Origin: JBCCQH01 sp039024435
Lineage (GTDB): Bacteria > Bacteroidota > Bacteroidia > J057 > JADKCL01
Assembly (NCBI GenBank): GCA_039024435.1
Contig: JBCCQH010000009.1
Location: 1 to 64,000 of the forward strand
Length of the DNA: 64,000 nucleotides
Reading direction: 5' to 3'
Under the pieces are notes generated by a model that was not told where the DNA came from, searched no databases, and was given only the letters and a program-made list of their open reading frames with translations. Made by a program: the position numbers and the translations under genes. Of the stretch, positions 1 to 8,327 are shown piece by piece; position 1 is the stretch's first letter, and each line of letters opens with the position of its first letter.

Positions 1-2
1 CC

Positions 3-221
3 CGCTTGCGAGCCTACTCCACCCTGAATTCCCTGGTGGAGTACCTGCGGCTGGACCCGGACTCCGCCCGGGGAGAGTTGATGCGCCGTACCCCCGGTGC
101 CGCCTGGCGGATTAGCGAGGTCGACTTCAATGCAAAACCGGTGCATCTTTTCAGCATCGAGGCCATACTGCGCCTTTCCGGTGCCCAGGGCTACCAAAAT
201 CCCCCGCCCCATGCCGAGTGA
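3..221 (+). CDS. Hypothetical protein, C-terminal part (cut by window start)
   Basis: The frame is already open at the left edge and ends with TGA at 219-221, so this is the last ~72 residues of a longer protein. The first possible start inside the window is a TTG at 6, which is probably internal. The visible part is soluble and mixed alpha/beta in character, with no signal peptide, membrane segment or motif that I recognise. No function can be assigned; the missing N-terminus would be needed. Confidence 0.45.
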   Translation, partial: RLRAYSTLNSLVEYLRLDPDSARGELMRRTPGAAWRISEVDFNAKPVHLFSIEAILRLSGAQGYQNPPPHAE

Positions 222-301
222 GCCTCCGCCGCGCGGGTGATTGCGTGCGGCTAGGGGAAGAAATCGGGATTTGAATTTTGTTGTTTACGTGTTCGCAATG
301 C

Positions 302-338
302 GCCAATTGGAAATCGGAAATCAGGCAATTGGAAATTC
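302..338. repeat. AATTGGAAAT short spaced repeats
   Basis: Two copies of AATTGGAAAT lie here, with a GGAAATC between them, in the gap before the small membrane protein gene at 399. The same word, also spaced, recurs in the intergenic regions at 32867-32918, at 46389-46398 (single copy) and, as ATTGGAAAT on the minus strand, near 15051-15060. Most copies sit a short distance upstream of a start codon. Their role is unknown. Confidence 0.5.
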
Positions 339-386
339 CTTCCTTGCTACTTGCGCGTCCTGGACGCGGAAATCAGAAATCAAGCC

Positions 387-394
387 TATCTTTG
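387..394 (+). promoter_or_regulatory. Bacteroidota -7 box (TATCTTTG)
   Basis: TATCTTTG matches the TAnnTTTG consensus of the main Bacteroidota sigma factor. It ends only four bases before the ATG at 399, so if it is used the mRNA would be leaderless or almost so. The -33 element is not clear. Confidence 0.45.
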
Positions 395-398
395 CCCC

Positions 399-794
399 AT
401 GATCCAGATCCGTCGCCATCCCCTGTTGTCGATTTTGTTGCCCGCCTTGGGGCTCATCGGGGGAGGTTGGGGGCTGTACATGGAAAATGCCTGGCTCATC
501 GTCCCGGGGATCCTTTTACTCCTGCTGGGGGCGCTGCAAATGCTCAACCCGGTCGCCAACATCGAACCGGACAAGGTGCAACTGAAGAATATTTTTGGCA
601 TGGTCCGGGCCGAATACGGACACGACGGCATCGCGCTCATGGAGTTGCGCGGCGACAAGTTGTTCATTCGCAAAGGCCAACAAATCGCCCACCTGCACCA
701 GCTCAATCCCAAGCGCCTCCACCCCGCGGATTGGAGCCACCTCGGGGAAGCCATACAAAAAGCCCGCGAACTAAAAGACAATTTGGGGCAATAA
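399..794 (+). CDS. Small membrane protein, PH-like C-terminal domain
   Basis: This 131-residue protein has two hydrophobic segments at about residues 9-27 and 31-47, separated by a short turn (MENAW), and then a soluble cytoplasmic-type domain of about 80 residues. The hairpin-plus-domain layout resembles small bacterial PH-domain or YcxB-like membrane proteins, but no signature motif is decisive. The ATG at 399 is preferred over an in-frame ATG at 351 because the membrane hairpin then starts close to the N-terminus and a -7 box lies just upstream. Function unknown. Confidence 0.6.
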   Translation: MIQIRRHPLLSILLPALGLIGGGWGLYMENAWLIVPGILLLLLGALQMLNPVANIEPDKVQLKNIFGMVRAEYGHDGIALMELRGDKLFIRKGQQIAHLHQLNPKRLHPADWSHLGEAIQKARELKDNLGQ

Positions 795-828
795 ACGTTA
801 TACCAGTGTTGAACGCTGGAAAACCACC

Positions 829-1347
829 ATGATCCCACTGCATCCCTCCGTTGTCCACTTTCCCGTCGCCCTGCTGATCGCCGCCGGGATCTGTTACGTG
901 GCGCACCTGTTCGTGAAGCAATATCGCCTCGACGTCGTCGGCTTCTTTTTGCACGCGGGGGGATTGTTGGGCTGCGTCGCCGCCATCCTCACCGGGGACT
1001 ATACCGAGAGCAACATCGTGCAAAACGAGCAAATCCACTCGCTCGCCGAGCGCCACGAACAGATGGGCATGATTGCGACCTACGCCTTTGGTATCCTGGG
1101 AGTCTGGGCCTATCTCCGGCAACAATCCAATATTTTCGCCGAACGCATCGTTTTTACAGTAGTGTTCGTCGGGGTGATCGGGTTGCTGGGCTACGGATCG
1201 CACCTCGGTGGTCGCATGGTCTACGAAGAAGGCGCGGGGGTCATTCCCATGCAACCCATCATCGAGCAGCAACGGGATGCCTCCTCTCCTACCGATGCCA
1301 CCCTCAACAATTTGCCCAACGGTTATGACAACGATGAAAATGAATAA
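829..1347 (+). CDS. DUF2231 family membrane protein
   Basis: The 172-residue protein opens with the HPxxVHFP motif typical of DUF2231 membrane proteins and has four hydrophobic segments (about residues 8-25, 41-57, 85-98 and 107-123). It contains the family's conserved GxxLGGxMVYxxGxGV stretch near residues 123-141. Some family members are haem-binding or sit beside copper/haem genes, but no function is established. The next gene, an HMA-type lipoprotein, overlaps its 3' end by 23 bases, which suggests one operon and fits a metal-related role at the inner membrane. Confidence 0.75.
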   Translation: MIPLHPSVVHFPVALLIAAGICYVAHLFVKQYRLDVVGFFLHAGGLLGCVAAILTGDYTESNIVQNEQIHSLAERHEQMGMIATYAFGILGVWAYLRQQSNIFAERIVFTVVFVGVIGLLGYGSHLGGRMVYEEGAGVIPMQPIIEQQRDASSPTDATLNNLPNGYDNDENE

Positions 1348-1687
1348 ACCACTCCGATTGATCCCGGCACTGTTCTTCTGCGCTTTGCTGTCCCTGACCG
1401 CCTGCGACCCAGGCGGCAACGCCGATGCCGAATTCTGGGTCCGCGGCAATTGCAGCATGTGCAAAGAGACGATTGAAACCTCACTGGAGGAAGTGCGCGG
1501 TGTCGCTTCGGCGAGCTACAACCTCGAAACCAATTTGGTCAGCATCCGCTATGACTCCGCCGCCGTGGCCGTTCCCGCCCTGCACAAAGCCTGCGCCACC
1601 GCGGGCTACGACACCAAGCTGGAAAAGGCCAGCCGCGAGAGCCACGATGCTCTGCCCAAGTGTTGCCAGAAAAAAGCCGCCAGTTAA
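1325..1687 (+). CDS. HMA-domain lipoprotein (heavy-metal binding)
   Basis: The start used is the ATG at 1325, inside the end of the DUF2231 gene; ATGs at 1334 and 1340 are also possible. The N-terminus is a lipoprotein signal ending in LSLTAC, so the mature protein is probably anchored to a membrane facing the periplasm. The ~65-residue domain that follows looks like the heavy-metal-associated (HMA) fold, with a metal-binding GNCSMC motif in place of the usual GMxCxxC, followed by the expected spacing to a GYDTKL strand. A C-terminal CCQKK adds two more cysteines. It is a candidate periplasmic copper or other soft-metal carrier, co-transcribed with the DUF2231 protein. Confidence 0.75.
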   Translation: MTTMKMNKPLRLIPALFFCALLSLTACDPGGNADAEFWVRGNCSMCKETIETSLEEVRGVASASYNLETNLVSIRYDSAAVAVPALHKACATAGYDTKLEKASRESHDALPKCCQKKAAS

Positions 1688-1747
1688 TGGCGAAAAGCAC
1701 CGAATTTTTGCCTTGAACCGATGGAGGTACTTCCGTTCCTTAGGCCC

Positions 1748-3196
1748 ATGCGCACGTTTTTGATCGCAGTGCTTTTGTTTGGGGCCGGGCTCCTGAAGGC
1801 CCAGCCCGAACTCCTGGAATCGCTCCGGCAATCCATGCAGGAGCAGTACGCTCAAGGCAATTACCCCAAGGCCCTTACCTACGCCCTGAGTCTGGTCACC
1901 GAAGCCGGAAATGTCTACGGCAAGCAAGACCGCCGGGTGGGCGATGCCCTGGAGCAAGTGGGCAAGTTGTACCTGGACCTGAAAGAATACGCCTCTGCCA
2001 CCCAGTGGTACACCCGCGCTTTGGGCCACCGCCAAAACAACATCGGCCACCGCAGTCCGGAGGTGGGCCGCTGCCAAGCCCTTCTGGGAGAAGTTTATTT
2101 CGAAAAGGGAGAGTTGCGCGTCGCCCTGGAATACCTCCAAAACGCCATCGCCGTATTGGAAAACTCCCCCGGAGAATACCAAATCTGGCTGGCCCATCCG
2201 CTCGAAATCCTGGCTGCCCTGCGCTACACCGAGCAAAACTACGCCGAAGCGGAAACGCTTTACCAGCGGGTGCTCAACCTCCAAGAAGCTGCTTACGGCC
2301 TGCAAAGCGCCCCCCTGGCCCGTAGCCTGAACAACCTCGCTGGGGTCTACCTCGCCCAGGGCAACCACCAGCGGGCCCGCGGCGTGTACACCCACGCCCT
2401 CAACATGCAGCGCGCCGTCCTCGGCCGGGAACACGCCGAAATCGCCACCACCCTGGTCAACCTAGGCGTACTGCACGACCAACGTGGCGAATTTGACCGG
2501 GCGGAAGACTACCTGCTCGACGCCCTGGAGATCCGGGAAAAACAGTTGCCGCTCAACCACCCGCTGCTCGGCGCCACGATTGACAATCTCCTCACCCTGT
2601 ACGTGTCGATCGGCGACTTCCGCAAAGCCGAAGCCCGCCTCGCGACCATCCGGGAAGCCCGCGAGGCTGCATTTGGCCCCAATACCTTGCCCCTGGCCCC
2701 GGTCTACGACAAATACGCCTCCTACCACCTGGCCCGCACCGACGTGCCGACCGCCATCCGCTACATGGAAAAGGCACTCTCCATCCGCGAAGAACACCTC
2801 GGCCTCCGCGCCGATCCGGTCGCCGCCAATCTCTACAACATCGGGCGGCTTTACAATGTCACCGGCAACCACGACCAGGCGCGCATCACCCTGACCCGGG
2901 CGCTCGACATTTACGACATCAACCAGCCGGGTGATCAAGGCGTCATCGCGGCCCTGTTTGCCGAGATCGCCGCAACTGACCTGGCCCAGGGCCGCATGGA
3001 CGAGGCCGAAGAATCCCTGCTCGCCATCTACTACATCAAAGAGCGGGTCTTCGGGGAGTCGCACTTTGAGACGACGGCGGCCTTGGAAGAAATCCTGAAG
3101 TTTTACCAGATGACCGAGCAGCCCGCGGCGGTGCAGGACATTGAGGAAAAATTGGCGCGGGCGGCCGAGCTGCGCCGCCTTGAAGCCGAAAAATAA
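1748..3196 (+). CDS. Secreted tetratricopeptide-repeat protein
   Basis: The protein is 482 residues from the ATG at 1748, which is preferred over the ATG at 1721 because it begins directly with a signal peptide ending near LLKAQ. The rest is a run of about nine TPR units of roughly 42 residues of the kinesin-light-chain/TPR_12 type (A-x-x-L-x-N-L-A-x-x-Y and A-L-x-I-R-E patterns). Such arrays bind other proteins and carry no enzymatic residues. It probably acts in the periplasm as a scaffold. It stands alone between the HMA lipoprotein and a VOC gene on the same strand. Confidence 0.75.
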   Translation: MRTFLIAVLLFGAGLLKAQPELLESLRQSMQEQYAQGNYPKALTYALSLVTEAGNVYGKQDRRVGDALEQVGKLYLDLKEYASATQWYTRALGHRQNNIGHRSPEVGRCQALLGEVYFEKGELRVALEYLQNAIAVLENSPGEYQIWLAHPLEILAALRYTEQNYAEAETLYQRVLNLQEAAYGLQSAPLARSLNNLAGVYLAQGNHQRARGVYTHALNMQRAVLGREHAEIATTLVNLGVLHDQRGEFDRAEDYLLDALEIREKQLPLNHPLLGATIDNLLTLYVSIGDFRKAEARLATIREAREAAFGPNTLPLAPVYDKYASYHLARTDVPTAIRYMEKALSIREEHLGLRADPVAANLYNIGRLYNVTGNHDQARITLTRALDIYDINQPGDQGVIAALFAEIAATDLAQGRMDEAEESLLAIYYIKERVFGESHFETTAALEEILKFYQMTEQPAAVQDIEEKLARAAELRRLEAEK

Positions 3197-3214
3197 GTTG
3201 TTCATATTTGCGGG

Positions 3215-3601
3215 ATGGAACTGAACCAGGTAACCTTGCCCTCCCGCGATCTGCACCGGGCAATTCCCTTTTACAAGTTGCTGGGGCTGGAACTGATCGT
3301 GGATTCGCGGCCGCGCTACGCCCGCTTTTTGTTGCCCGTGGGAGGGGCGACGCTCTCGCTGCACCACGTGGAAACATTGGCCGAAGGCGGCACCGGCATC
3401 CAGCGCTATTTTGAATGCTCGGATCTCGATGCGGAGTACGCCCGCCTCCGGGCGGCCGGCGTCCCATTTGCATCGCCCCCGGTTGAGCAAAGCTGGTTGT
3501 GGCGGGAAGCGTGGTTTTCCGATCCCGACGGCCACCGCCTCTTCCTGTACCATGCCGGGAAAAACCGGATCGATCCCCCCTGGCGGGTTCGGGCCCAGTA
3601 G
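3215..3601 (+). CDS. VOC (glyoxalase/bleomycin-resistance) family protein
   Basis: At 128 residues this is a single vicinal-oxygen-chelate domain with the usual two beta-alpha-beta-beta-beta modules. The N-terminal LPSRDLHRAIPFYKLLGLEL segment, the central FECSDLDAEYARLRAAGV segment and the C-terminal FSDPDGHRLFLYH segment are classic for the fold. The family includes glyoxalases, dioxygenases and drug-binding proteins; the substrate cannot be read from the sequence. The ATG lies 18 bases after the TPR gene's stop, so they may share a transcript. Confidence 0.8.
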   Translation: MELNQVTLPSRDLHRAIPFYKLLGLELIVDSRPRYARFLLPVGGATLSLHHVETLAEGGTGIQRYFECSDLDAEYARLRAAGVPFASPPVEQSWLWREAWFSDPDGHRLFLYHAGKNRIDPPWRVRAQ

Positions 3602-3611
3602 CCGTGGCGGC

Positions 3612-3881
3612 TCAGTAGGGCTCATCTTCGTCGGAAAAATCGCCCTCCCCACCTTCCTCCCCCTCCCAAAGCAGGGTAAAACCGCGCTTTTTCTCCCGAA
3701 AATCGCCTTTGATGATGTACAGCGTATCTCCCACCACCAATTCAACGCCGTAAATGCGCCGGCCGCCTCCGACCGGAAAGGCCAGGAGATCTGCTTTTTG
3801 GATGCCTTGGGGAAATGCTGCCGCCAAGCGGTCGCGCAGGTCAGCGTCCAGCGACCGGAAATCCCGAATTACACGTTTCAT
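3612..3881 (-). CDS. Small conserved-looking hypothetical protein
   Basis: This 89-residue protein lies on the opposite strand, tail to tail with the VOC gene, only 10 bases apart. It has a compact alpha/beta look, with a glycine-rich FPVGGGRR turn, a strand pair ending in YIIKGDF, and an acidic, glycine-rich tail (EGEEGGEGDFSDEDE). There is no signal peptide or membrane segment. I do not recognise the family. It could be a small cytoplasmic binding protein. Confidence 0.55.
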   Translation of the reverse strand: MKRVIRDFRSLDADLRDRLAAAFPQGIQKADLLAFPVGGGRRIYGVELVVGDTLYIIKGDFREKKRGFTLLWEGEEGGEGDFSDEDEPY

Positions 3882-3995
3882 GGGGCATTGTATGTACCAC
3901 TTTCCGGCGGTCGGGAGGGATGACGCCCCGGACGGCAGTTGATCAATTTTGTTTCCTTTTACAACGCAAAAAGCGATTTTTGAGTATCTTCCTTC

Positions 3996-5573
3996 ATGAA
4001 AAAAATCTTCCTCGGTTTTTTCTTGCTGCTGCCCGCACTCGTCTTATCCCAATCTTCGGTGAATGTCAGCCTCTTCGGTCAAATCGATCCGGCGGTGGCG
4101 CGCTACTCCGGTTCCTGGGCCTACACTTCCCCCCAAGGCGCGGAGTACGCCCTGATTGGGGGTTTTGAAGGGCTTTCGGTGGTTCCGATTGACGATTCCA
4201 CCAATCTCTACCAAGCGGATTTTGTGCCGGGCCCGTCCTCCCGCTGGCGGGAAATCACGGTGATCGACCAGCACGCTTACGTGGTGACCGAAGGCGACTC
4301 GGGCGATACCGGGATGCAGGTCATTTTCCTGGGGAGCCTGCCCGATTCGGTCCAGCAGATCACGACGTTTGATTCGACCTTTGACACCGGGCACATCATC
4401 GAAAAGGACATCCTCGGCGATCCAAATTACGTGTACGTCTGCGGTACCAATCCGCAATCGACCCGGGGCGTCCACATCATCGACGTCTCGAATCCGGCCC
4501 AGCCGGTCGAGGTCAGCACCTACGCGCCCGATTACGCCCACGACTGCCACGTGCGCGGGGACACCATGTATGTGTCCGCGATCTTCGCCGGCTACCTCGA
4601 CGTGGTGGACATCAGCGACAAGGCCAATCCGGTCCGCATCACGCAGTTGGTCTACCCGAACGCATTTACCCACAGCTGCTGGACGACCCAGGACAATTCC
4701 CACTTGCTGGTCATGGACGAGATCGACGGTCTGCCCGCCCGCATCCACGACATCACCGACCTGAGCAATATTCAGGAGGTCGCGCAATGGACCGCCAATG
4801 ACGCCAGCCTGGTCCACAATGCTTACATCCGGGGGGATTTTGCCTTTATTGCGCACAATACGGAAGGGCTGCGGGTGCTCGACCTGCGCGATCCGGCGGT
4901 GCCGGTGGAGGTCGGGCACTACGATACCTGGGCCGGCCCCAGTGGAGGATTCGATGGTCTGTGGTCGGCTTGTCCGTTCTTTCCTTCGGGCAAAATCATC
5001 GGGGCGAATCGCCACGACGGCCTCTACGTGTGGCGCTTCAACGATGCTTACGCGGGCCGGATCTACGGTTTGGTGCGGGATTCGCTGACCCTCGCCCCGA
5101 TCACCAACGCGGAGATCCGCATCCTGCCGAGTAACGATACGGTCTTTTCGCGCAATGATGGGGGCTTTGCCTACGGGGCGCTGCCGGGGGGCTATACCCT
5201 AGAGGTGGCTAAGCCGGGCTACTTCACCAAGACGATCACCACGCCGCTGGCGGCTCAAGACAGCCTGTGGTTCACGGTCGATCTGGCTTCCCTTGCCAGC
5301 GCGACGGTGCCGCCGAGCACGGGCGAGTTGCAGCTCTTGCCGGGGCCGGGGGGCCGGGGCATTCAGGCCCGGGTTCCGGAAGCCTGGCGGGGAGAAGGGC
5401 TGGAACTGCGGCTGTACGATGTCCAGGGGCGGCGCCTGACGGCCCCGATCCCGCTGGAAGGAGGGCGGACGGTCTTGGCGTTGGACCAGGTGCCGCGGGG
5501 GGTGTTGATTTACGAATTTCGGCGGGGGGACGCCCGGCTGAAAGCGGGGCGTTTTATGGGCGTAGGCGAGTGA
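3996..5573 (+). CDS. Secreted LVIVD-repeat (choice-of-anchor B) protein with T9SS tail
   Basis: The 525-residue protein has a signal peptide (residues 1-19), then a beta-propeller-like region of LVIVD-type repeats (phrases such as VHIIDVSNPAQPVEV, LDVVDISDKANPVRI and LRVLDLRDPAVPVEV), typical of the choice-of-anchor B family. Residues ~355-415 resemble a carboxypeptidase-regulatory-like beta sandwich (IYGLVRDSLTLAPI). The last ~80 residues look like a type A type IX secretion sorting domain (LRLYDVQGRRL, then a final strand ending AGRFMGVG). It is therefore probably exported by T9SS to the cell surface or medium. Its ligand is unknown. Confidence 0.8.
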   Translation: MKKIFLGFFLLLPALVLSQSSVNVSLFGQIDPAVARYSGSWAYTSPQGAEYALIGGFEGLSVVPIDDSTNLYQADFVPGPSSRWREITVIDQHAYVVTEGDSGDTGMQVIFLGSLPDSVQQITTFDSTFDTGHIIEKDILGDPNYVYVCGTNPQSTRGVHIIDVSNPAQPVEVSTYAPDYAHDCHVRGDTMYVSAIFAGYLDVVDISDKANPVRITQLVYPNAFTHSCWTTQDNSHLLVMDEIDGLPARIHDITDLSNIQEVAQWTANDASLVHNAYIRGDFAFIAHNTEGLRVLDLRDPAVPVEVGHYDTWAGPSGGFDGLWSACPFFPSGKIIGANRHDGLYVWRFNDAYAGRIYGLVRDSLTLAPITNAEIRILPSNDTVFSRNDGGFAYGALPGGYTLEVAKPGYFTKTITTPLAAQDSLWFTVDLASLASATVPPSTGELQLLPGPGGRGIQARVPEAWRGEGLELRLYDVQGRRLTAPIPLEGGRTVLALDQVPRGVLIYEFRRGDARLKAGRFMGVGE

Positions 5574-5799
5574 GAAGGCGCCGCTTTGTCCGGGGACAAT
5601 GCGGCCGCGCAGGGACCGGATGAAGGGCAGAGGCTCCAAAAAGGCAACGCCGTACCGGAAAGGCACGGACGTCGCAGTGGTCGAAACGCTTGGGTTCAGT
5701 TGATTAAGTTGGGGTTAGGTGGAAGCTCCGAGGGCAAAGGCTGGCCCTCACAATCCGTCAACCGCAATCATCGTATTGTATTTTGTTTTCGGTTCGGTT

Positions 5800-7371
5800 T
5801 CAATGGAGGGCCGATCCGCGTGCGGTCATTCCATCGATGCGCAGCGCTTTAACGTTTTCGCCGCGCTGCAAATCATTGATCGAGAATCGGATGACGTCGG
5901 TGTAAGGGGATTTTTCCTTGCCCTCCGGAATGACCTCAACAAACAGGTGAACCTGGGTGTCCTGGTACTTTTCCGGCACCTCGAAGATGTAACGCCGGCG
6001 GAAATCCCGTGAAGTGACCCGCAGATTGGTGGTGTAGAATTCGATCTTGTTTTTGTCCTGCTGACCGATTTCCACTTCTTCCCGGGTGCGGTTTTCGAAT
6101 AAGCGCACCGTGTAATCCGGAGCTTTGCTGTCTTCGGTCACGTAGCTCATGCGGATGGTATACTCGCCGGGCGGCACCATGATGCTGTCGACCCGGTCAA
6201 ATTCAATCTTGGTCTCTGCGTGGCGCATGACATTGCCTTTCACTTTAAAGGTGGGAGTTCCCCGGGAGAAATCGGGATTCCGGTAACAATCGACATTCTT
6301 TTTGTCCAGGAAAAACTCATCGAGCATTTCCGTTTCTTCGTAGGGAGCATTGGTGGCCCGGTAGTTCAGTGCCAGCCTACCAATGTCCGATTCATCGATG
6401 CTACTCAGGTCCAGCCACACCAAATAGCCCAAGCCAAAGGTATCTTTCTTTACCGATTCAACCGGAATTGAGACGGGTTGCCGGGCCTGCTTGCCGCGCT
6501 GCGATTCCCAGATTGCGGTCAGATTGTTCGCCGCTACTTTGATCGGCAGGCCTCCCCGGCCAAACAACGATACTGACAGCAACGCGTGGCCTTCCTTTTT
6601 GGCTTCTTTGCAGAAGCACTCATCGCGCTTGAGTTCCTTTTCCATTTGCGCCAGTTCACGGCGAAGCTTCCGAATGGTTTTGCGTTGGACTTCCAGGTCG
6701 TGTTCAAGCTCCTCATTGATGATTCGGGAGCTCTCGAGTTGCCGGCCTAACTGCCTCAACTTTATCTCATTGTCATCGATCACTCCCTCAAGTGAGTCGA
6801 CGATCATTACTGAATGATTATTGTCATCGATGAGTTTTTCAATCTCACGGAGCGTTCTTTCCAACAGTGCCTCCAAGTCCTCAATCTGCCGTTGCCAAGC
6901 AACCTGTTGCAAACTGTCACTGGTGTCCCGCCGCGGATTTGCCGTAACAATCGGAATCTCAACTCGGGCGGTATCAAAAGCCTCCCCGAAGTCCACGGAT
7001 TCCGACACCTTACTGGTAACTTGAGTTTTCTTGTTGGTAGCATAGAAGGTATAGAAAAACGGAGTTTCGCTTTCCGACGCAGCGTGGTCATCCTTTTCCA
7101 GGGAAGTTTCCACCCAGAATACCGGTTCAGAACCGGAGTTGTCCAAGGTACAAGACTGTAGTAGTCCCATGCTGGAACGAGCGTACACTTTGTAATCGCG
7201 GTGAACAATCGGCTGGTCCGGGCGACTGCTTGCCGACGGTACCAAGCGAATCATCAGGACTTTGCTGACCTTGTCGTTTGATCCTGCGGGCACCTTTGTG
7301 CTCCCGATGGTAGCGGCATGGCTGTTAAATGCAAAGCAAAAAGTAAGGATAAGGGCAATTAGAACTTTCAT
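5800..7371 (-). CDS. Secreted coiled-coil protein of unknown function
   Basis: The 523-residue protein starts with a signal peptide (first ~19 residues, ending SHAA). Residues ~20-140 are beta-rich. Residues ~150-255 form a long charged coiled coil (patterns such as LEALLERTLREIEKLIDD and VQRKTIRKLRRELAQMEKEL), followed by a CFCKEAKK cysteine pair. The C-terminal ~250 residues are again beta-rich. I do not recognise the family. The gene starts 18 bases after the membrane-protein gene at 7390-8091 on the same strand, so the two probably form an operon and may act together in the envelope. Confidence 0.65.
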   Translation of the reverse strand: MKVLIALILTFCFAFNSHAATIGSTKVPAGSNDKVSKVLMIRLVPSASSRPDQPIVHRDYKVYARSSMGLLQSCTLDNSGSEPVFWVETSLEKDDHAASESETPFFYTFYATNKKTQVTSKVSESVDFGEAFDTARVEIPIVTANPRRDTSDSLQQVAWQRQIEDLEALLERTLREIEKLIDDNNHSVMIVDSLEGVIDDNEIKLRQLGRQLESSRIINEELEHDLEVQRKTIRKLRRELAQMEKELKRDECFCKEAKKEGHALLSVSLFGRGGLPIKVAANNLTAIWESQRGKQARQPVSIPVESVKKDTFGLGYLVWLDLSSIDESDIGRLALNYRATNAPYEETEMLDEFFLDKKNVDCYRNPDFSRGTPTFKVKGNVMRHAETKIEFDRVDSIMVPPGEYTIRMSYVTEDSKAPDYTVRLFENRTREEVEIGQQDKNKIEFYTTNLRVTSRDFRRRYIFEVPEKYQDTQVHLFVEVIPEGKEKSPYTDVIRFSINDLQRGENVKALRIDGMTARGSALH

Positions 7372-7389
7372 TTTTTAAACATTTGTTGG

Positions 7390-8091
7390 TTAAAGATTCG
7401 CCAAGTCAATTACGTCCAGAAACTTCAGATTTTTATCTTCATATCCCCAGTGCTTGCAGTATTCCATGAACGAGAACGATGTCTCATTTTCACGGCGGAT
7501 TTTGTAGCGTATCTTACCGAAATTGTAAGTTCCGATGTAGCGCTTGGGTTCCTGGCTTTCGTCCTGTCCGTACAACAGTACCCGAAAGTGGTGGTCCTCG
7601 AAACAAGCAGGACAATACATCCGGTCGATGCCCATCCATTCCATTCGGCTCTGGTAATATTGGGTGTCGAAGCTGAAGATTCCCGCCTCGTCGGTGTAAC
7701 CTTCGGCCACCCCTTCAACAAGCACGCGTACTCCCGGGACTGGCGCGCAATTTTGGGTAATCGCGATGCTGAGGCTTTCTGTCTTCTCTTCGCACATTCC
7801 CGCGCTGATTAACAGGTGGAAAAACGGTACGGAAAATCCCAAGAGCACCCCCACCGCGGCTTTTCCGCGCAGGCTGCCGAGCGGCCAGAAAAAAACGTGC
7901 AGTGCCGAAAGCACCAGGAAGAACGGCAAGGTGACCAGCCAGTGCAGCAAATAAATGATGCGCAAGAGCGGCGGCAGGCTTTGCCAGGTAGTTTTGAGTC
8001 CGGCAAAAAGGGTGGAAAATTTGTTCCCTAAAGTGTGGTACGAACGCTCCCCTCCCGGGGGCATTTGGTACCCTTCCCCATTGATTCTCAT
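7390..8091 (-). CDS. Membrane protein with periplasmic beta domain, unknown
   Basis: This 233-residue protein has a ~35-residue cytoplasmic N-terminus, two or three hydrophobic segments (about residues 43-72 and 79-97) and a soluble C-terminal domain. That domain opens with a CnaB-like phrase (VPGVRVLVEGVAEGYTDEAG) and includes a CPAC motif in MYCPACFED. It is the first gene of a two-gene operon with the secreted coiled-coil protein downstream. Family not recognised. The Gly-rich beta start plus CxxC suggest a periplasmic ligand- or protein-binding module tethered to the inner membrane. Confidence 0.6.
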   Translation of the reverse strand: MRINGEGYQMPPGGERSYHTLGNKFSTLFAGLKTTWQSLPPLLRIIYLLHWLVTLPFFLVLSALHVFFWPLGSLRGKAAVGVLLGFSVPFFHLLISAGMCEEKTESLSIAITQNCAPVPGVRVLVEGVAEGYTDEAGIFSFDTQYYQSRMEWMGIDRMYCPACFEDHHFRVLLYGQDESQEPKRYIGTYNFGKIRYKIRRENETSFSFMEYCKHWGYEDKNLKFLDVIDLANL

Positions 8092-8170
8092 GTTAGGCTA
8101 AAATTGGTGTTAAACATTAATTCTGTCATGAATATCAGTTCATTGGCAGATCCATCCAAACCACTTTTTG

Positions 8171-8205
8171 GGGTAAAGTAGCCGCAAAAGTAGTCCACTT
8201 TACCC
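8171..8205. promoter_or_regulatory. Inverted repeat between divergent genes (possible operator)
   Basis: Perfect 9-base arms GGGTAAAGT (8171-8179) and ACTTTACCC (8197-8205) are separated by 17 bases, in the gap between the minus-strand operon ending at 8091 and the plus-strand gene starting at 8328. No T-run follows on either strand, so an operator or an RNA hairpin is more likely than a terminator. The rest of the gap (8092-8327) is AT-rich and without ORFs. Confidence 0.4.
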
Positions 8206-8327
8206 AAGCAAAATACCCCGATTATGCGTTTTTAAAGAAAAATATCCATATTTTTTCGACTCAAAATTCAGAAAAAGTAGCGGACTCACTTTCGGAAAAT
8301 TCGCTAATTTTTCATTTTTTTGTTCCT

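Noticed and set aside
703..1464. 253-residue minus-strand ORF
   Set aside because: It is antisense to the DUF2231 and HMA lipoprotein genes, which have clear family motifs.
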